From: Mycobacterium sp. IS-1590
GTDB lineage: Bacteria; Actinomycetota; Actinomycetes; Mycobacteriales; Mycobacteriaceae
NCBI RefSeq assembly: GCF_001500025.1
Contig: NZ_LQIW01000012.1
Span: forward strand, 1 to 64,000
DNA: 64,000 nt
Direction of reading: 5' to 3'
The position numbers and the translations under genes are program-made. The notes under the pieces are model-generated. The model had not been told where the DNA came from and did no database searches. It saw only the letters and a program-made list of their open reading frames with translations. This document shows, one piece after another, positions 1-10,027 of this stretch; position 1 is the first letter of the stretch; each line of letters starts with the position of its first letter.

Positions 1-601
1 GTGCGGGCTGGGCAGGCGGGTCCTGGGGATAGGGACGCGGCTGCGGGGCCGGCGGAGCAGCGGGCTCGGTAGGAGGCTGCTCACCAGCCGGCGGCTGCTC
101 ACCAGGGGGCGCTGGGCTGCCCGGCATACCCGGGATCGGCCCGCCCGGCATCCCGGGAATCGGACCCCCCGGAGGTGCACCCGCCGGCCCCTCCGTCGGG
201 GGCTGCTGGCCCGGCATCTCGGCGGGCATCACATGCACGACCGGGCGGATGTACAGGCGTGCCGTCTGGCCGAGGTTGCGGGCGTCGCTGCTCTCGCTGC
301 CCGGCACCGTGATGACGAGGTTGTTGCCGTCGATGATCACCTCGGAGCCGGACACGCCGAGACCGTTGACGCGGTCGTTGATGATCTGCTGCGCCTGGCT
401 CAGCGCTTCGCGGGTGGGCGGCGATCCGTCGGGCGTGCGTGCGGTGAGGGTGACGCGGGTACCGCCCTGCAGATCAATGCCGAGTTTGGGTTCGGGCTTC
501 TTGTCTCCGGTCAAAAAGACCAGGCAGTAGGCGCCGACAAGCAACACCAAAAAGAGCGAGAGGTAGCGGGCAGGGTGCACCGGCGTCGAAGACGATGCCA
601 C
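1..601 (-). CDS. secD: SecD, protein-export membrane subunit (5' part; runs off the left edge)
   Basis: Only the first 200 codons are visible, reading leftwards from GTG 601 ([14 protein letters not shown]). SecD works with SecF in the cytoplasmic membrane to help SecYEG finish preprotein export. A membrane segment lies at residues 13-30, the family signature [10 protein letters not shown] at 41-50, then the start of the first periplasmic domain. From about residue 130 the chain is strongly Pro/Gly-rich with repeats such as PIPGMPG and GEQPP; a Pro-rich insert is known in mycobacterial SecD. It lies 79 bases downstream of yajC in the same direction, the usual yajC-secD-secF order. No ATG is available in frame near this start, so GTG is preferred. 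Confidence 0.93.
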   Translation of the reverse strand, partial: MASSSTPVHPARYLSLFLVLLVGAYCLVFLTGDKKPEPKLGIDLQGGTRVTLTARTPDGSPPTREALSQAQQIINDRVNGLGVSGSEVIIDGNNLVITVPGSESSDARNLGQTARLYIRPVVHVMPAEMPGQQPPTEGPAGAPPGGPIPGMPGGPIPGMPGSPAPPGEQPPAGEQPPTEPAAPPAPQPRPYPQDPPAQPA

Positions 602-680
602 GTTTTGTCAGGTCTCCTCGGAATCGGTTCGTCAGCACCGCAGAGATTACGGGCTTCAGCTGTGAAGATCGCCCGCGGAC

Positions 681-1016
681 TCAGCCGTCGGTCTTGGTGT
701 TCGGGCTTTCGGTGAGCTCGGTCGCGGTCGATTCGGGCTCGTCGTCGTCGAACTCGTCGTCGTCGGTGATGCGGTCGCGCACCGCGAGCTTCATCCAGGT
801 GGTGACGACACCCGGGGCGATCTCGAGTTCCACCTCGTCGTCGCTGATGGCCTTGACGGTCCCGACCAGACCGGAGGTGGTGTGCACCCGGTCGTCGATC
901 TGAAGCGAATTGTGCAGGTCGATGGTGGCCTGCATGGCCTTCTTCTGTCGGCGGGACGCGAAGAACATGAATGCGCCCAACACGATGAGCAGGGGAAGGA
1001 AGACAACCAAATCCAT
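681..1016 (-). CDS. yajC: YajC, Sec translocase accessory subunit
   Basis: 111 residues, normal for YajC. A single N-terminal membrane segment (about residues 4-20, VFLPLLIVLGAFMFFASRR) is followed by the family's RRQKKAM basic stretch, a soluble domain with DRVHTTSGLVGTV, and an acidic C-terminal tail (DDDEFDDDEPES). YajC associates with SecDF and assists preprotein export. It is the first gene of the leftward yajC-secD unit, as in M. tuberculosis Rv2588c-Rv2587c. ATG 1016 is the natural start. Confidence 0.95.
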   Translation of the reverse strand: MDLVVFLPLLIVLGAFMFFASRRQKKAMQATIDLHNSLQIDDRVHTTSGLVGTVKAISDDEVELEIAPGVVTTWMKLAVRDRITDDDEFDDDEPESTATELTESPNTKTDG

Positions 1017-1377
1017 GGCGACAAAGTCTTTCGTTAGGTCATGTGGTCACGGCGCAGCGCCGGTCCGGGCGCGCACCCATAAGTGACCAGTGTGCCATTG
1101 CGGTCTCACTCGGCGACCAGCCCACCGCGATGAGACCGCGAATTGCCAGGGCCGCAACTCAGCCGAGGCGCTCCAGGGCATCGGCGTTCAACGGATTCCG
1201 TCGCAATCCCGCCTAATGACAGCGGAACACACCGTATCCCCCGGTGGTTGCCAACCGGATCAGTGCTGTCTTGGTTAGGCTCGTGCTCAATGAGCATCGT
1301 CGAACAAAGCCGGTGGGCGTGACCGGGTTGTCGCGCTCGCCGATGTTCTCGGCGCCGGTAACCGAAGAGAGGATCGA
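1017..1377. other. Divergent intergenic region between yajC and the aldehyde dehydrogenase
   Basis: 361 bases without a convincing gene. The short reading frames here overlap one another and resemble nothing. It must hold the promoters for yajC (leftwards) and the aldehyde dehydrogenase (rightwards). One dyad is visible: GCGGTCTCA at 1100-1108 pairs with TGAGACCGC at 1131-1139, 22 bases apart. That is a possible regulator site, but no role can be assigned. M. tuberculosis has gabT next to yajC; here an aldehyde dehydrogenase takes that place. Confidence 0.6.
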
Positions 1378-2820
1378 ATGACCAGCGACTTCAAGGTCCA
1401 GAACTTCATCGGCGGCGAAAGTGTCGACTCGGCCGGCGGCGCCAGCATGCCGCTGGTCGATCCGTCGACCGGTGAGCGGTACGGCAGCGCGCCGATCTCC
1501 AACGAGGCCGACATCGACCATGCGTACGCGGCCGCGTCGAAGGCGTTCGCCGACTGGAAGCGCACCACCCCGTCGGTGCGGCAGAAAGCGCTGCTCGACT
1601 TCGCCGACGACGTCGAGGCGAGTGCCCAGGCGCTGGTCGAAGCCGAGGGACGCAACACCGGTAAGCCCAACCACGTCACGATGGCCGAAGAGATCCCCCC
1701 GATGGTGGACCAGATCCGCTTCTTCGCAGGCGCGGCGCGAATGCTGGAGGGCAAGTCGGCCGGCGAGTACATGGAGAACCACACCTCGTGGATCCGCCGC
1801 GAACCGGTCGGGGTCATCGGGCAGGTGGCCCCCTGGAACTACCCGATGATGATGGCGATCTGGAAGTTCGTGCCCGCTGTCGCGGCGGGCAACACCGTCG
1901 TCATCAAGCCCAGCGACACGACCCCGGTGACGACGGTGATGCTGGCCCAGATCGCCGCCAGGCACTTTCCGCCCGGAGTGCTGAATGTCGTTTGCGGAGA
2001 CCGGGAAACCGGCGCCGCCGTCGTGGCGCACCCGACTCCGCAGATGGTGTCGATCACCGGTTCGGTCGCCGCGGGCCGCGCGGTGGCGGTCAGCGCGGGC
2101 GGACACCTCAAGCGCACGCACCTGGAGTTGGGCGGCAAGGCGCCCGTGATCGTGTTCGACGACAGCGACATCGCATCGGCGGCCGAAGGCATCGCGACGG
2201 CGGGCTATTTCAACGCCGGACAGGACTGCACAGCGGCCACGCGCGTGCTTGCGACGGCCCGGGTGGCCTCGGACCTGACCGAGGCGCTGGCCGAGCAGGC
2301 GCGCAGTGCGCACACGACGTACGGCAGGCCCGCCGACGACGAGGACGCGTGGGTGCCGCCGGTGAACAACGCCGCTCAATTGGAGCGGGTGCTCGGGTTT
2401 CTGGGAGACGTGCCGTCACATGCCTCGGTCGCGGTCGGCGGAGGACGCCAGGGCGCCAAGGGTTTCTACGTTGAACCGACGGTGATCGGCGGCCTGCGGC
2501 AGAACGACAGGCTGGTTCAGCAGGAGATCTTCGGGCCGGTCATCACCGTGCAGGAGTTCTCCGATGAGGACGAGGCGATCGCGTGGGCCAACGGCACCGA
2601 ATACGGGTTAGCGTCATCGGTGTGGACGCGCGATGTGTCACGCGCACTACGGGTTTCGGCGGCCCTCGATTTCGGCTGTGTGTGGATCAACACGCATATT
2701 CCGTTGGTGGCAGAGATGCCGCACGGCGGGTTCAAGTCGTCGGGCCACGGTAAGGACCTGTCGATGTACGGCTTCGAGGAGTACACCCGCATCAAGCACG
2801 TCATGGCCTACACGGGCTGA
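1378..2820 (+). CDS. Aldehyde dehydrogenase, gamma-aminobutyraldehyde/betaine-aldehyde dehydrogenase type
   Basis: 480 residues, full length for the NAD(P)-dependent aldehyde dehydrogenase superfamily. Visible signatures are the Rossmann-side WNYP motif at about residue 158, the general-base Glu at residue 250 in LELGGKAP, and the catalytic Cys at residue 284 in GQDCTAATR. The C-terminal [24 protein letters not shown] is typical of gamma-aminobutyraldehyde and related amino-aldehyde dehydrogenases, which oxidise polyamine-derived aldehydes to acids. Exact substrate is an inference. ATG 1378 is preceded by an AGAGAGG-like ribosome site. It stands alone on the plus strand and ends in a hairpin at 2833-2879. 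Confidence 0.9.
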   Translation: MTSDFKVQNFIGGESVDSAGGASMPLVDPSTGERYGSAPISNEADIDHAYAAASKAFADWKRTTPSVRQKALLDFADDVEASAQALVEAEGRNTGKPNHVTMAEEIPPMVDQIRFFAGAARMLEGKSAGEYMENHTSWIRREPVGVIGQVAPWNYPMMMAIWKFVPAVAAGNTVVIKPSDTTPVTTVMLAQIAARHFPPGVLNVVCGDRETGAAVVAHPTPQMVSITGSVAAGRAVAVSAGGHLKRTHLELGGKAPVIVFDDSDIASAAEGIATAGYFNAGQDCTAATRVLATARVASDLTEALAEQARSAHTTYGRPADDEDAWVPPVNNAAQLERVLGFLGDVPSHASVAVGGGRQGAKGFYVEPTVIGGLRQNDRLVQQEIFGPVITVQEFSDEDEAIAWANGTEYGLASSVWTRDVSRALRVSAALDFGCVWINTHIPLVAEMPHGGFKSSGHGKDLSMYGFEEYTRIKHVMAYTG

Positions 2821-2832
2821 CGTCCCGTCGCA

Positions 2833-2879
2833 ATTTGTGGAGCGTCAGCGGCGCTGACCGCCGGTGCGGCTCCACAAAT
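2833..2879. terminator. Hairpin between convergent genes (ATTTGTGG/CCACAAAT ends)
   Basis: ATTTGTGGAGC (2833-2843) is exactly complementary to GCTCCACAAAT (2869-2879), with a further GCGTCAGCGGCGCTGAC fold inside. It lies between the convergent aldehyde dehydrogenase and the small P450-like gene, where a bidirectional terminator is expected. The outer stem shares its ATTTGTG/CACAAAT ends with the hairpin at 16296-16348. Confidence 0.6.
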
Positions 2880-2889
2880 CGCTGATGGG

Positions 2890-3198
2890 TCAGAAGACCC
2901 TGACGTCGATCAGCGTGGAGACGAAGCGGTAGATGTCGTCGACGGTCAGTTCGGTGCCGTCGACCTCGACGTCGATCAGGTTGGACAACAAGTCGTCGGT
3001 CGGCTTCCAGCAGCGCTCGGCGATCTTGACGTCGATGTATTGGTACAGCGCTTCTTCGTCGTGAGGCGTCGTCGGGCCGCCGGCCAGGCGGGCGAACAGC
3101 GGCCAGTCCTCCTGGGGGAAGCCGAACGCCTCACACACCGCGGTTGCCGAATTCTGCCGCGCAACAACGGAATCAGTGATACCAGGCCTATCGGACAT
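2890..3198 (-). CDS. Cytochrome P450-like remnant protein (no haem-binding part)
   Basis: 102 residues from ATG 3198 (MSDRPGITDSVVARQ), with an AGGAGGCC ribosome site just upstream. The middle and end read like the F-to-I-helix region of a bacterial P450: FPQEDWPLFARL, then ALYQYIDVKIAERCWKPTDD, LLSNLIDVEVDG and LTVDDIYRF. The reading stops where the I-helix AGxxT segment would begin, so the ExxR and haem-Cys motifs are missing. It cannot be a working P450. It may be a decayed fragment or a small protein that kept part of the fold. It is convergent with the aldehyde dehydrogenase. Family assignment is by eye. Confidence 0.6.
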   Translation of the reverse strand: MSDRPGITDSVVARQNSATAVCEAFGFPQEDWPLFARLAGGPTTPHDEEALYQYIDVKIAERCWKPTDDLLSNLIDVEVDGTELTVDDIYRFVSTLIDVRVF

Positions 3199-3405
3199 GG
3201 TTGGGCCTCCTGACAAGTTTGACGTCGACATCGAACGCCGTTGACCGAGTTCAACCGAAAGGCGCACGTCGAGTGGATTACCTAGCCAGGCTAGCTTCAA
3301 CTCCTGATGCACGGCAGTCATCCGAGTCACAGTGACGCGGTGAAACTCGTCGCATGAGCAGGTATTTGGGATCCACGTCACCCGCGCGGCCCCGTGACAC
3401 GCAAA

Positions 3406-3430
3406 GCGCCCCACAACCTGTGTGGGGCGC
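3406..3430 (-). terminator. Intrinsic-terminator-like hairpin
   Basis: GCGCCCCACA (3406-3415) and TGTGGGGCGC (3421-3430) form a perfect 10-bp GC-rich stem with a 5-base loop. Read on the minus strand the stem is followed by TTTG. It lies 20 bases past the stop of the leftward membrane protein gene, so it most likely ends that transcript. Confidence 0.75.
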
Positions 3431-3449
3431 CTTGTGGTTGTGCTGATGG

Positions 3450-4196
3450 TTACCGGTGTGCGAGCCGACCGCCACGATGGCCGCGCGAGCGGAACCTGTC
3501 GAGCAAGCCGCGGCGACGCGGTTTTGCGGCCTCTGCCGTGGGCCCGATGACCTCGGTTCGCTGCTCGGCCATCGCCGGCTGCCCGGCGGTGTGTGGAGTG
3601 TGGCCGGGGGCCGGAGCGGGTTCGGCCGCAGCAACCGGCGCGTGGGTGGCCGGTGCGGGTTCGTGGGCAACGGTGTTCGCGGTGTCCGCGGCCAGCGGAC
3701 GATCTGCCCATTCGACGTCGCGGACACTTCGCACCGAGATGCGGCCGAGCGCCGCCGCGCCCAGGAACACGATCAGCGCGCCCAGACCGTAGAAGTACGT
3801 CAACTCCAGCGCGATGCGCTTGGCTTCGGTGGCGGCGACGGGCACGCCCGCGTCACCCATACCCAACGGGCCCGCCAGAGCGCGACCGATGATGAACCAG
3901 ACGCCACCAGCCACAGCGAGCCATCCGCCGAGCGATGCTGTCGCACGGTTACGCGACATCAGCAGGAGCAGGCCGCCCAGCAGCGTCACCACGCCGGGCA
4001 GCACCTCCAGCCAGCCCCGGCCGGTCGTCCACGTCCACGCCTGGTCGGGGCTGTACGCGAAGTTGAACAGGGGCCCGATGAAGGGGGCCAGTGCGCCCCA
4101 CGCACCCAACAGGATCAACAGGAATCCACTCGTGGCGCCGCGACTGCGCGGCATTCGCATACGCCCACCTCGGGGGTGTACTCGCGTATCGGTCAT
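3450..4196 (-). CDS. Membrane protein with four predicted helices and a Pro/Ala-rich cytoplasmic tail
   Basis: 248 residues from ATG 4196 (MTDTRVHPRGGRMR); the upstream in-frame stretch is not protein-like, so this internal start is preferred. About four membrane segments are visible: GFLLILLGAWGALAPFIGPLF, LEVLPGVVTLLGGLLLLM, LGGWLAVAGGVWFIIGRAL and LELTYFYGLGALIVFLGAAAL. A roughly 90-residue tail follows, rich in Ala/Pro, ending in a very basic segment (RRRGLLDRFRSRGHRGGRLAHR). I do not recognise a characterised family; similar proteins occur in other mycobacteria. It is divergent from car and ends at the hairpin 3406-3430. Confidence 0.75.
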   Translation of the reverse strand: MTDTRVHPRGGRMRMPRSRGATSGFLLILLGAWGALAPFIGPLFNFAYSPDQAWTWTTGRGWLEVLPGVVTLLGGLLLLMSRNRATASLGGWLAVAGGVWFIIGRALAGPLGMGDAGVPVAATEAKRIALELTYFYGLGALIVFLGAAALGRISVRSVRDVEWADRPLAADTANTVAHEPAPATHAPVAAAEPAPAPGHTPHTAGQPAMAEQRTEVIGPTAEAAKPRRRGLLDRFRSRGHRGGRLAHR

Positions 4197-4386
4197 GATG
4201 CCTCCTTGGTCGTGAGGCGTGGTTACCCGCGCTGACGCATCCGTAACCGGCGTCAGCGGAAAAGCGCTGCTGCCGCTCACAGCAGGCTCCCAGCCAGGGC
4301 GGGAATAGTTTTTATATCGACTATCGATGTTTTTGGTGGACGCAACGGCGCGCCCCGCAGTCCACGCTCGTCCGAAGGATTTCTCG

Positions 4387-7300
4387 ATGACGACCAATAC
4401 CCGTGAGGCGCGCCTCGAGCGCCGTATCTCCGATTTGTTCCAGACCGACCCGCAGTTCGCCGCTGCGCGCCCCTTGGTGAGGATCACCAACGCGATCGAA
4501 CAACCCGGTCTGCCTCTGCCCCAACTCATCCAGACGGTCTTCGACGGCTACGCCGACCGACCCGCGCTCGGTGCGCGCGCCGTCGAATTCGTCACAGACC
4601 CGGACACCGGACGCACCTCAACCCAGCTCCTGTCGCGCTTCAACACCATCACCTACCGCGACCTGTCCAAGCGTGCCGCAGCCGTCGCCGCGACACTGAC
4701 AGACGCTGGGGTCCAACCCGGCGACCGCGTGGCCATCGTGGGCTTCACCAGCGTCGACTACGTGACCGTCGACTTGGCGCTCATCCACCTGGGAGCGGTC
4801 TCGGTGCCGCTTCAGACCAGCGCGACCGTGGCGCAATTGCGGCCCATCGTCGCCGAAACCGAACCTGTCGCCGTGGCCTCGAGTGTCGACTTCCTCGACG
4901 ACGCGGTTGAATTGATCACCAACGGCCCTGTCCCCCAACGCCTGCTCGTGTTCGACTACCACCACCAGGATGACGACCACCGCGCGGCGATCGATGCCGC
5001 CACGGCTCGTCTCGACGGAACCGGTGTGCACATCGAGACGTTGACCGACGTCCTGAGTCGCGGCCGTGCACTGCCCGTTCCTCGGCCCGCCGACGTGGCC
5101 CAGGACGAACTCGCGCTGCTGATCTACACGTCGGGCAGCACGGGCGCACCCAAAGGCGCGATGTACCAACGCGAGATGGTGGCGAACTTCTGGCGTCGCG
5201 CGAGCATGGCCACATGGGGTGGCGGACCGGCGCTTCCGTCGATCACCCTGAACTTCATGCCGATGAGCCACGTGATGGGCCGCGGCGTCCTCTACGCCAC
5301 CCTCGGCGCCGGCGGTACCGGGTATTTCGTTGCCAAAAGCGACCTGTCGACACTGCTTGAAGACCTATCGCTCGTACGCCCCACCCAATTGAGCTTCGTC
5401 CCGCGGATCTGGGACATGATGTTTCAGCGGTATCAAAGCGATGTCGACCGCCGCACCGCCGACGGTGTCGATCGCTGGGTCGCCGAAACCGATGTGTCGG
5501 CCGATTTCCGACAGCGCGTGCTGGGCGGGCGCTTCATCTCCGCGATGACGGGATCGGCCCCCATCTCGCCGGAGATGAAGGAGTTCGTCGAAACACTTCT
5601 CGACCTCCACCTGACCGACGGTTACGGATCCACTGAAGCCGGTTCCGTCTTCGCCGACGGGCATGTCAACCGCCCGCCGGTCATCGACTACCGGCTGGTC
5701 GACGTCCCCGATCTCGGCTACTACCGCACCGACCGCCCTTATCCGCGAGGCGAACTGCTGGTCAAGTCGGAGACGATGTTCCCCGGTTACTACAAGCGCC
5801 CAGAGATCACCGCATCGGTGTTCGACGCGGACGGCTACTACAAAACCGGCGACATCGTGGCCGAGGTCGGTCCGGACCAGTTGGTCTACCTCGACCGACG
5901 CAACAACGTGCTCAAGCTGTCGCAGGGTGAGTTCGTCACGGTCGCCAAACTCGAAGCTGCGTTCGGCACCAGCCCGCTGATTCGCCAGATCTTCATCTAC
6001 GGCAACAGCGCTCGTTCCTACCTGCTGGCGGTGATCGTGCCGACCGAGAATGCGCTGGCCCGCTACGACGGTGGTGAATTGAGGTCCGCGCTCGCCGAGT
6101 CGCTGCAGGACGTGGCCAGGACCGCGGGGCTCCAGTCGTATGAGATCCCCCGCGACTTCATCGTGGAGACGACGCCGTTCACGCTCGAGAACGGTCTGCT
6201 CACCGGTATTCGCAAGCTCGCGCGCCCGGCACTCAAGGAGCGCTACGGCATTCGGCTGGAGGCGCTCTACACCGAGCTCGCCGACAGCCAGGCCGCCGAG
6301 CTGCAGGCCCTGCGTCAGCACGGCGCCGAGCGTCCCGTCATCGAGACGATCAGCCGGGCCGCCGGTGCCCTGCTGGGCGCCACCGCGACCGAGCTGCAGC
6401 CCGATGCGCACTTCACCGACCTCGGTGGTGACTCCTTGTCGGCGTTGACTTTCGGCAACCTACTGAACGAGATCTACGACATCGAGGTGCCCGTCGGCGT
6501 CATCGTCAGCCCTGCCACTGACCTGGCCGCGCTCGCCGCCTACATCGAGTCCGCGCGCCAACCGGGTTCCAAGAGGCCGACATTCGCTTCGGTGCACGGC
6601 CGTGACGCCACCGAGGTCCACGCGAGTGACTTGACATTGAACAAGTTCGTCGACGACCGCGCTCTGGCCGCCGCACCCGCGCTGCCGGGTCCGAGCACCG
6701 AGGTGCGCACGGTGCTGCTGACCGGTGCGACCGGCTTTCTGGGCCGCTATTTGGCGCTGGAGTGGCTCGAGCGGATGGCCATGGTCGGAGGAACGGTGAT
6801 CTGCCTGGTCCGCGGGAAGGACGATGCCTCGGCGCGCAACCGCTTGGATCGGACCTTCGACTCGGGAGACCCCGAATTGCTGTGCCACTACCGGGAATTG
6901 GCCGCCGATCATCTCGAGGTCATCGCCGGGGACAAGGGCGAGCCCGATCTGGGACTCGATCGTCAGACCTGGCAGCGGCTCGCCGACACCGTCGACCTGA
7001 TCGTCGATCCGGCTGCGCTGGTCAACCACGTGTTGCCCTACAGCCAGCTGTTCGGCCCCAACGCCCTCGGCACCGCGGAGCTGATCCGCATCGCCGTGAC
7101 GACGAAGATCAAGCCGTTCGTCTATGTGTCCACGATCGGTGTCGGCGCGGGCATCGCACCCGGTCGGTTCACCGAGGACGGCGATATCCGGCTGATCAGC
7201 CCGACACGCAGGGTCGACGACAGCTACGCCAACGGGTACAGCAACAGCAAGTGGGCCGGTGAGGTGTTGCTGCGCGAAGCGCACGACCTGTGCGGGCTGC

Positions 7301-7908
7301 CGGTCGCCGTGTTTCGTTGCGACATGATCCTGGCCGACACCACCTACGCGGGCCAGCTCAATGTGCCGGACATGTTCACGCGCCTGATCCTGAGCCTCGT
7401 CGCGACCGGAATCGCGCCGTTCTCGTTCTATGAGGTCGACGAGGAGGGTCGTCGCCAACGCGCGCACTACGACGGGCTTCCCGTCGAGTTCATCGCCGAG
7501 GCCATCTCGACGCTGGGAGCGCAGGTCGGCCACGATGCCGAACCGGGTTTCGAGACCTACCACGTCATGAACCCCTACGACGACGGCATCGGGCTCGACG
7601 AGTTCGTCGACTGGTTGATCGATGCGGGTCATCCGATCGAACGCGTCGGCGACTACGCCACGTGGCTGCAGCGATTCGAGACCGCGATGCGCGGGTTGCC
7701 CGAACGGCAGCGGCAGGCGTCGCTGCTTCCGCTGCTGCACAACTATCAGCGGCCCGAGACCCCGATCCGGGGTTCGATCGCCCCGACAGAGCGGTTCCGT
7801 ACGGCGGTGCAGAACGCGAAGATCGGCCCGGACAAGGACATTCCGCACGTGACGCGCGAGGTCATCGTCAAGTACGCCACCGATCTGGAACTGTTGGGGC
7901 TGCTGTGA
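4387..7908 (+). CDS. car: Carboxylic acid reductase (FadD9-type; adenylation-carrier-reductase)
   Basis: 1173 residues, full length for the family. The enzyme activates a carboxylic acid with ATP, loads it on its own phosphopantetheine arm and releases the aldehyde using NADPH. The adenylation motif [15 protein letters not shown] is near residue 246, the carrier-domain Ser near 683 in LGGDSLSAL, and the Rossmann motif [12 protein letters not shown] near 778. The reductase Tyr/Lys pair is near 951-955 in [15 protein letters not shown] 4387 ([11 protein letters not shown]) is chosen over ATG 4327 because GAAGGA stands just upstream and family proteins begin this way. The upstream region 4300-4326 is unusually AT-rich with a TATCGAC/TATCGAT repeat, a likely promoter. 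A 4'-phosphopantetheinyl transferase is needed but not seen here. Confidence 0.95.
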   Translation: MTTNTREARLERRISDLFQTDPQFAAARPLVRITNAIEQPGLPLPQLIQTVFDGYADRPALGARAVEFVTDPDTGRTSTQLLSRFNTITYRDLSKRAAAVAATLTDAGVQPGDRVAIVGFTSVDYVTVDLALIHLGAVSVPLQTSATVAQLRPIVAETEPVAVASSVDFLDDAVELITNGPVPQRLLVFDYHHQDDDHRAAIDAATARLDGTGVHIETLTDVLSRGRALPVPRPADVAQDELALLIYTSGSTGAPKGAMYQREMVANFWRRASMATWGGGPALPSITLNFMPMSHVMGRGVLYATLGAGGTGYFVAKSDLSTLLEDLSLVRPTQLSFVPRIWDMMFQRYQSDVDRRTADGVDRWVAETDVSADFRQRVLGGRFISAMTGSAPISPEMKEFVETLLDLHLTDGYGSTEAGSVFADGHVNRPPVIDYRLVDVPDLGYYRTDRPYPRGELLVKSETMFPGYYKRPEITASVFDADGYYKTGDIVAEVGPDQLVYLDRRNNVLKLSQGEFVTVAKLEAAFGTSPLIRQIFIYGNSARSYLLAVIVPTENALARYDGGELRSALAESLQDVARTAGLQSYEIPRDFIVETTPFTLENGLLTGIRKLARPALKERYGIRLEALYTELADSQAAELQALRQHGAERPVIETISRAAGALLGATATELQPDAHFTDLGGDSLSALTFGNLLNEIYDIEVPVGVIVSPATDLAALAAYIESARQPGSKRPTFASVHGRDATEVHASDLTLNKFVDDRALAAAPALPGPSTEVRTVLLTGATGFLGRYLALEWLERMAMVGGTVICLVRGKDDASARNRLDRTFDSGDPELLCHYRELAADHLEVIAGDKGEPDLGLDRQTWQRLADTVDLIVDPAALVNHVLPYSQLFGPNALGTAELIRIAVTTKIKPFVYVSTIGVGAGIAPGRFTEDGDIRLISPTRRVDDSYANGYSNSKWAGEVLLREAHDLCGLPVAVFRCDMILADTTYAGQLNVPDMFTRLILSLVATGIAPFSFYEVDEEGRRQRAHYDGLPVEFIAEAISTLGAQVGHDAEPGFETYHVMNPYDDGIGLDEFVDWLIDAGHPIERVGDYATWLQRFETAMRGLPERQRQASLLPLLHNYQRPETPIRGSIAPTERFRTAVQNAKIGPDKDIPHVTREVIVKYATDLELLGLL

Positions 7909-7922
7909 GACGACGCACGCGG

Positions 7923-8309
7923 CTACAGCGTGACCGCCACGGCCAACAGCACTATCGCGATCAACGGGAAGATGCCCTGCGTGACGGCGGCCTTCGCCTT
8001 GTCCGGTGACGACACCAACAACACCAGCGCCGCCGCGAGCATCGACCCGACACCGGCGAAGATCAACGCGATGCCGACCCAGTTGTAGCCGATGGCGCCG
8101 ATCACGATTCCAGCGAGCGTGACGATGGCCAGAAACAGGTTGTAGAAGCCCTGGTTGAAGGCCAACTCCTTGGTGGCCAGCGCTTCTTCCTCGGTGAGAC
8201 CGAAGGTCGCTCTGGTGCGCGCCGACGTCCACGTCAGCGACTCCATCACCCAGATGTAGATGTGCAGGAGGGCAGCGAGGCCCGCGAAGAACAACCCGAC
8301 GAATCCCAT
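7923..8309 (-). CDS. DUF1304 family membrane protein
   Basis: 128 residues from ATG 8309 (MGFVGLFFAGLAALLHIYI). Four membrane helices are predicted. The pattern HIYIWVMESLTW, then FNQGFYNLFLA and ALIFAGVGSMLAAALVLL, matches the DUF1304 family of small four-helix integral membrane proteins, whose function is unknown. Its ATG shares a base with the TAA stop of the upstream membrane gene (TAATG), so the two are translationally coupled. It is convergent with car, only 14 bases away. Confidence 0.85.
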   Translation of the reverse strand: MGFVGLFFAGLAALLHIYIWVMESLTWTSARTRATFGLTEEEALATKELAFNQGFYNLFLAIVTLAGIVIGAIGYNWVGIALIFAGVGSMLAAALVLLVSSPDKAKAAVTQGIFPLIAIVLLAVAVTL

Positions 8310-8947
8310 TACGCGACCACGCTTTCCACTCGCACCACCGGCGGTATTGCCAACATGACCAGACCGGTCATCGCGATCCAGGCCACCACGCTGTACGCGC
8401 CGGGCAGCCCGATCCAGGTGTGCAGCAGCGCGGGCAGCCCCAGCACCGCGAGGACCGCCGACCACTTGGGCAGCACGCCGGTACGCCACACGATGTATGC
8501 GGTGGCGAAAATCAATGCGGCCGAACCGATATGGCTGTAGTGGTACAGCCATACCGCCAGGCCGAGGAACGGTTGTGAGTACGACGTCACGGTGAGGTCG
8601 TCGAACCGCACGATGGCGGCGGGCACGGCGACCTCGGCGGCCAGACCGGCCGCGGTCAGCGCGAGGAACACCGTTCCGCCGATCGCGGCGGTGTAGACCG
8701 CGCCGGTGGGCCCGGCCGCCGACCGCAGCATCGACACGAGCACTCCGAGGAAGAGCAGGCCGAACAGCAGGTGCAGTAGCGCAAGCGTGCCGTTGAGCGT
8801 GAGAAACGTTGCTGCACTGTCGAAGTAGGCGTCCACCCCGCCGGCGTCCTTCGGCGTCTCCGGCGAGCCGACCAGATACGCCGGCACGATCACGCCGGCA
8901 CAGGCCACGCCGAGCAGACCGCCCAGCCTGATCGTGCCGCTGCCCAT
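8309..8947 (-). CDS. Multi-spanning membrane protein of unknown function
   Basis: 212 residues, about six membrane helices (for example LGGLLGVACAGVIVPAYLVG, LALLHLLFGLLFLGVLVSML and VFLALTAAGLAAEVAVPAAIV). No catalytic motif is seen. It is coupled by a TAATG overlap to the DUF1304 gene, which suggests one membrane unit. Its start lies just 12 bases after ruvB, so it may be read as a tail of the ruvCAB transcript. I do not recognise a characterised family. Confidence 0.75.
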   Translation of the reverse strand: MGSGTIRLGGLLGVACAGVIVPAYLVGSPETPKDAGGVDAYFDSAATFLTLNGTLALLHLLFGLLFLGVLVSMLRSAAGPTGAVYTAAIGGTVFLALTAAGLAAEVAVPAAIVRFDDLTVTSYSQPFLGLAVWLYHYSHIGSAALIFATAYIVWRTGVLPKWSAVLAVLGLPALLHTWIGLPGAYSVVAWIAMTGLVMLAIPPVVRVESVVA

Positions 8948-8959
8948 TTGCGCTCCCCC

Positions 8960-10027
8960 TCAGTCGAAAAGACCCACCTGGCCGAGACCGGTGACTCCGC
9001 TCGGCGGGGTCAGGCCCAGGTGCGTCCAGGCCTGCGCGGTGGCCACGCGTCCCCTCGGTGTGCGCGCGATCATCCCGGCGCGCACGAGGAACGGCTCGCA
9101 CACCTCTTCGACGGTCGTCGCCTCCTCGCCGACCGCGACCGCCAGCGTGGAGACACCGACCGGTCCCCCACCGAAACTGCGTGTCAGCGCGGACAACACG
9201 GCGCGGTCGAGGCGGTCAAGCCCGAGCTCGTCGACGTCGTAGACCTCCAGCGCCGCCTTGGCGATATCGCGGGTGATCACCCCGTCGGCGCGGACCTCGG
9301 CGTAGTCGCGGACCCGGCGCAGCAGCCGGTTGGCGATGCGCGGTGTGCCTCGCGACCGGCGTGCGATCTCTGCACCCGCGTCGGCGCCCAATTCGATGCC
9401 GAGAATTCCCGCCGAACGCGCCAACACCCGCTCGAGTTCTGCCGGCTCGTAGAAGTCCATGTGAGCGGTGAAGCCGAACCGGTCACGCAACGGCCCGGTC
9501 AGCGCACCCGAGCGGGTGGTCGCCCCCACGAGCGTGAACGGAGCGACATCGAGCGGAATCGACGTCGCACCGGGACCCTTTCCGACCACGACGTCGACGC
9601 GGAAGTCCTCCATCGCCAGGTACAACATCTCCTCGGCGGGCCGCGCGATGCGGTGAATCTCGTCGATGAACAGGACGTCGTGCTCGACCAGGTTGGACAA
9701 CATCGCGGCCAGATCGCCTGCCCGCTCGAGCGCCGGTCCGGAGGTGACCCGCAGCGACGAGCCCAGTTCGGCGGCGATGATCATCGCCAGCGACGTCTTG
9801 CCCAACCCGGGTGGACCCGACAGCAGGATGTGATCCGGTGTGCCGCCACGGTTCTTGGCGCCCTCGATGACCAGCTGCAGCTGCTCGCGGACGCGCGGTT
9901 GCCCGATGAACTCGTGCAGCGACCGCGGGCGCAGGCTCGCGTCGATGTCACCCTCGCCGACCGTCAGCGCCGGGGAGACCTCGCGTTCGTCGGCGTCGCC
10001 GGCGTCGTCGTCGGTGAATCTGCTCAT
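8960..10027 (-). CDS. ruvB: RuvB, Holliday junction branch-migration ATPase
   Basis: 355 residues. RuvB hexamers, loaded by RuvA, drive ATP-dependent branch migration of Holliday junctions during recombinational repair. Visible: [14 protein letters not shown] at the N-terminus, Walker [13 protein letters not shown] near residue 68, Walker B LFIDEIHR near 118, sensor segment [19 protein letters not shown], and a C-terminal winged-helix region ([17 protein letters not shown]). ATG 10027 overlaps the ruvA stop by four bases (ATGA). Last gene of ruvC-ruvA-ruvB. Confidence 0.97.
   Translation of the reverse strand: MSRFTDDDAGDADEREVSPALTVGEGDIDASLRPRSLHEFIGQPRVREQLQLVIEGAKNRGGTPDHILLSGPPGLGKTSLAMIIAAELGSSLRVTSGPALERAGDLAAMLSNLVEHDVLFIDEIHRIARPAEEMLYLAMEDFRVDVVVGKGPGATSIPLDVAPFTLVGATTRSGALTGPLRDRFGFTAHMDFYEPAELERVLARSAGILGIELGADAGAEIARRSRGTPRIANRLLRRVRDYAEVRADGVITRDIAKAALEVYDVDELGLDRLDRAVLSALTRSFGGGPVGVSTLAVAVGEEATTVEEVCEPFLVRAGMIARTPRGRVATAQAWTHLGLTPPSGVTGLGQVGLFD

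Noticed and set aside
1213..2379. 388-residue reading frame on the minus strand under the aldehyde dehydrogenase
   Set aside because: Arg/Gly/His-rich antisense shadow of a clear enzyme gene, no motif of its own.
6460..8232. 590-residue minus-strand frame under car
   Set aside because: Antisense to the car reductase domain; composition typical of a shadow frame in GC-rich DNA. Only its far end coincides with the real DUF1304 gene, in a different frame.
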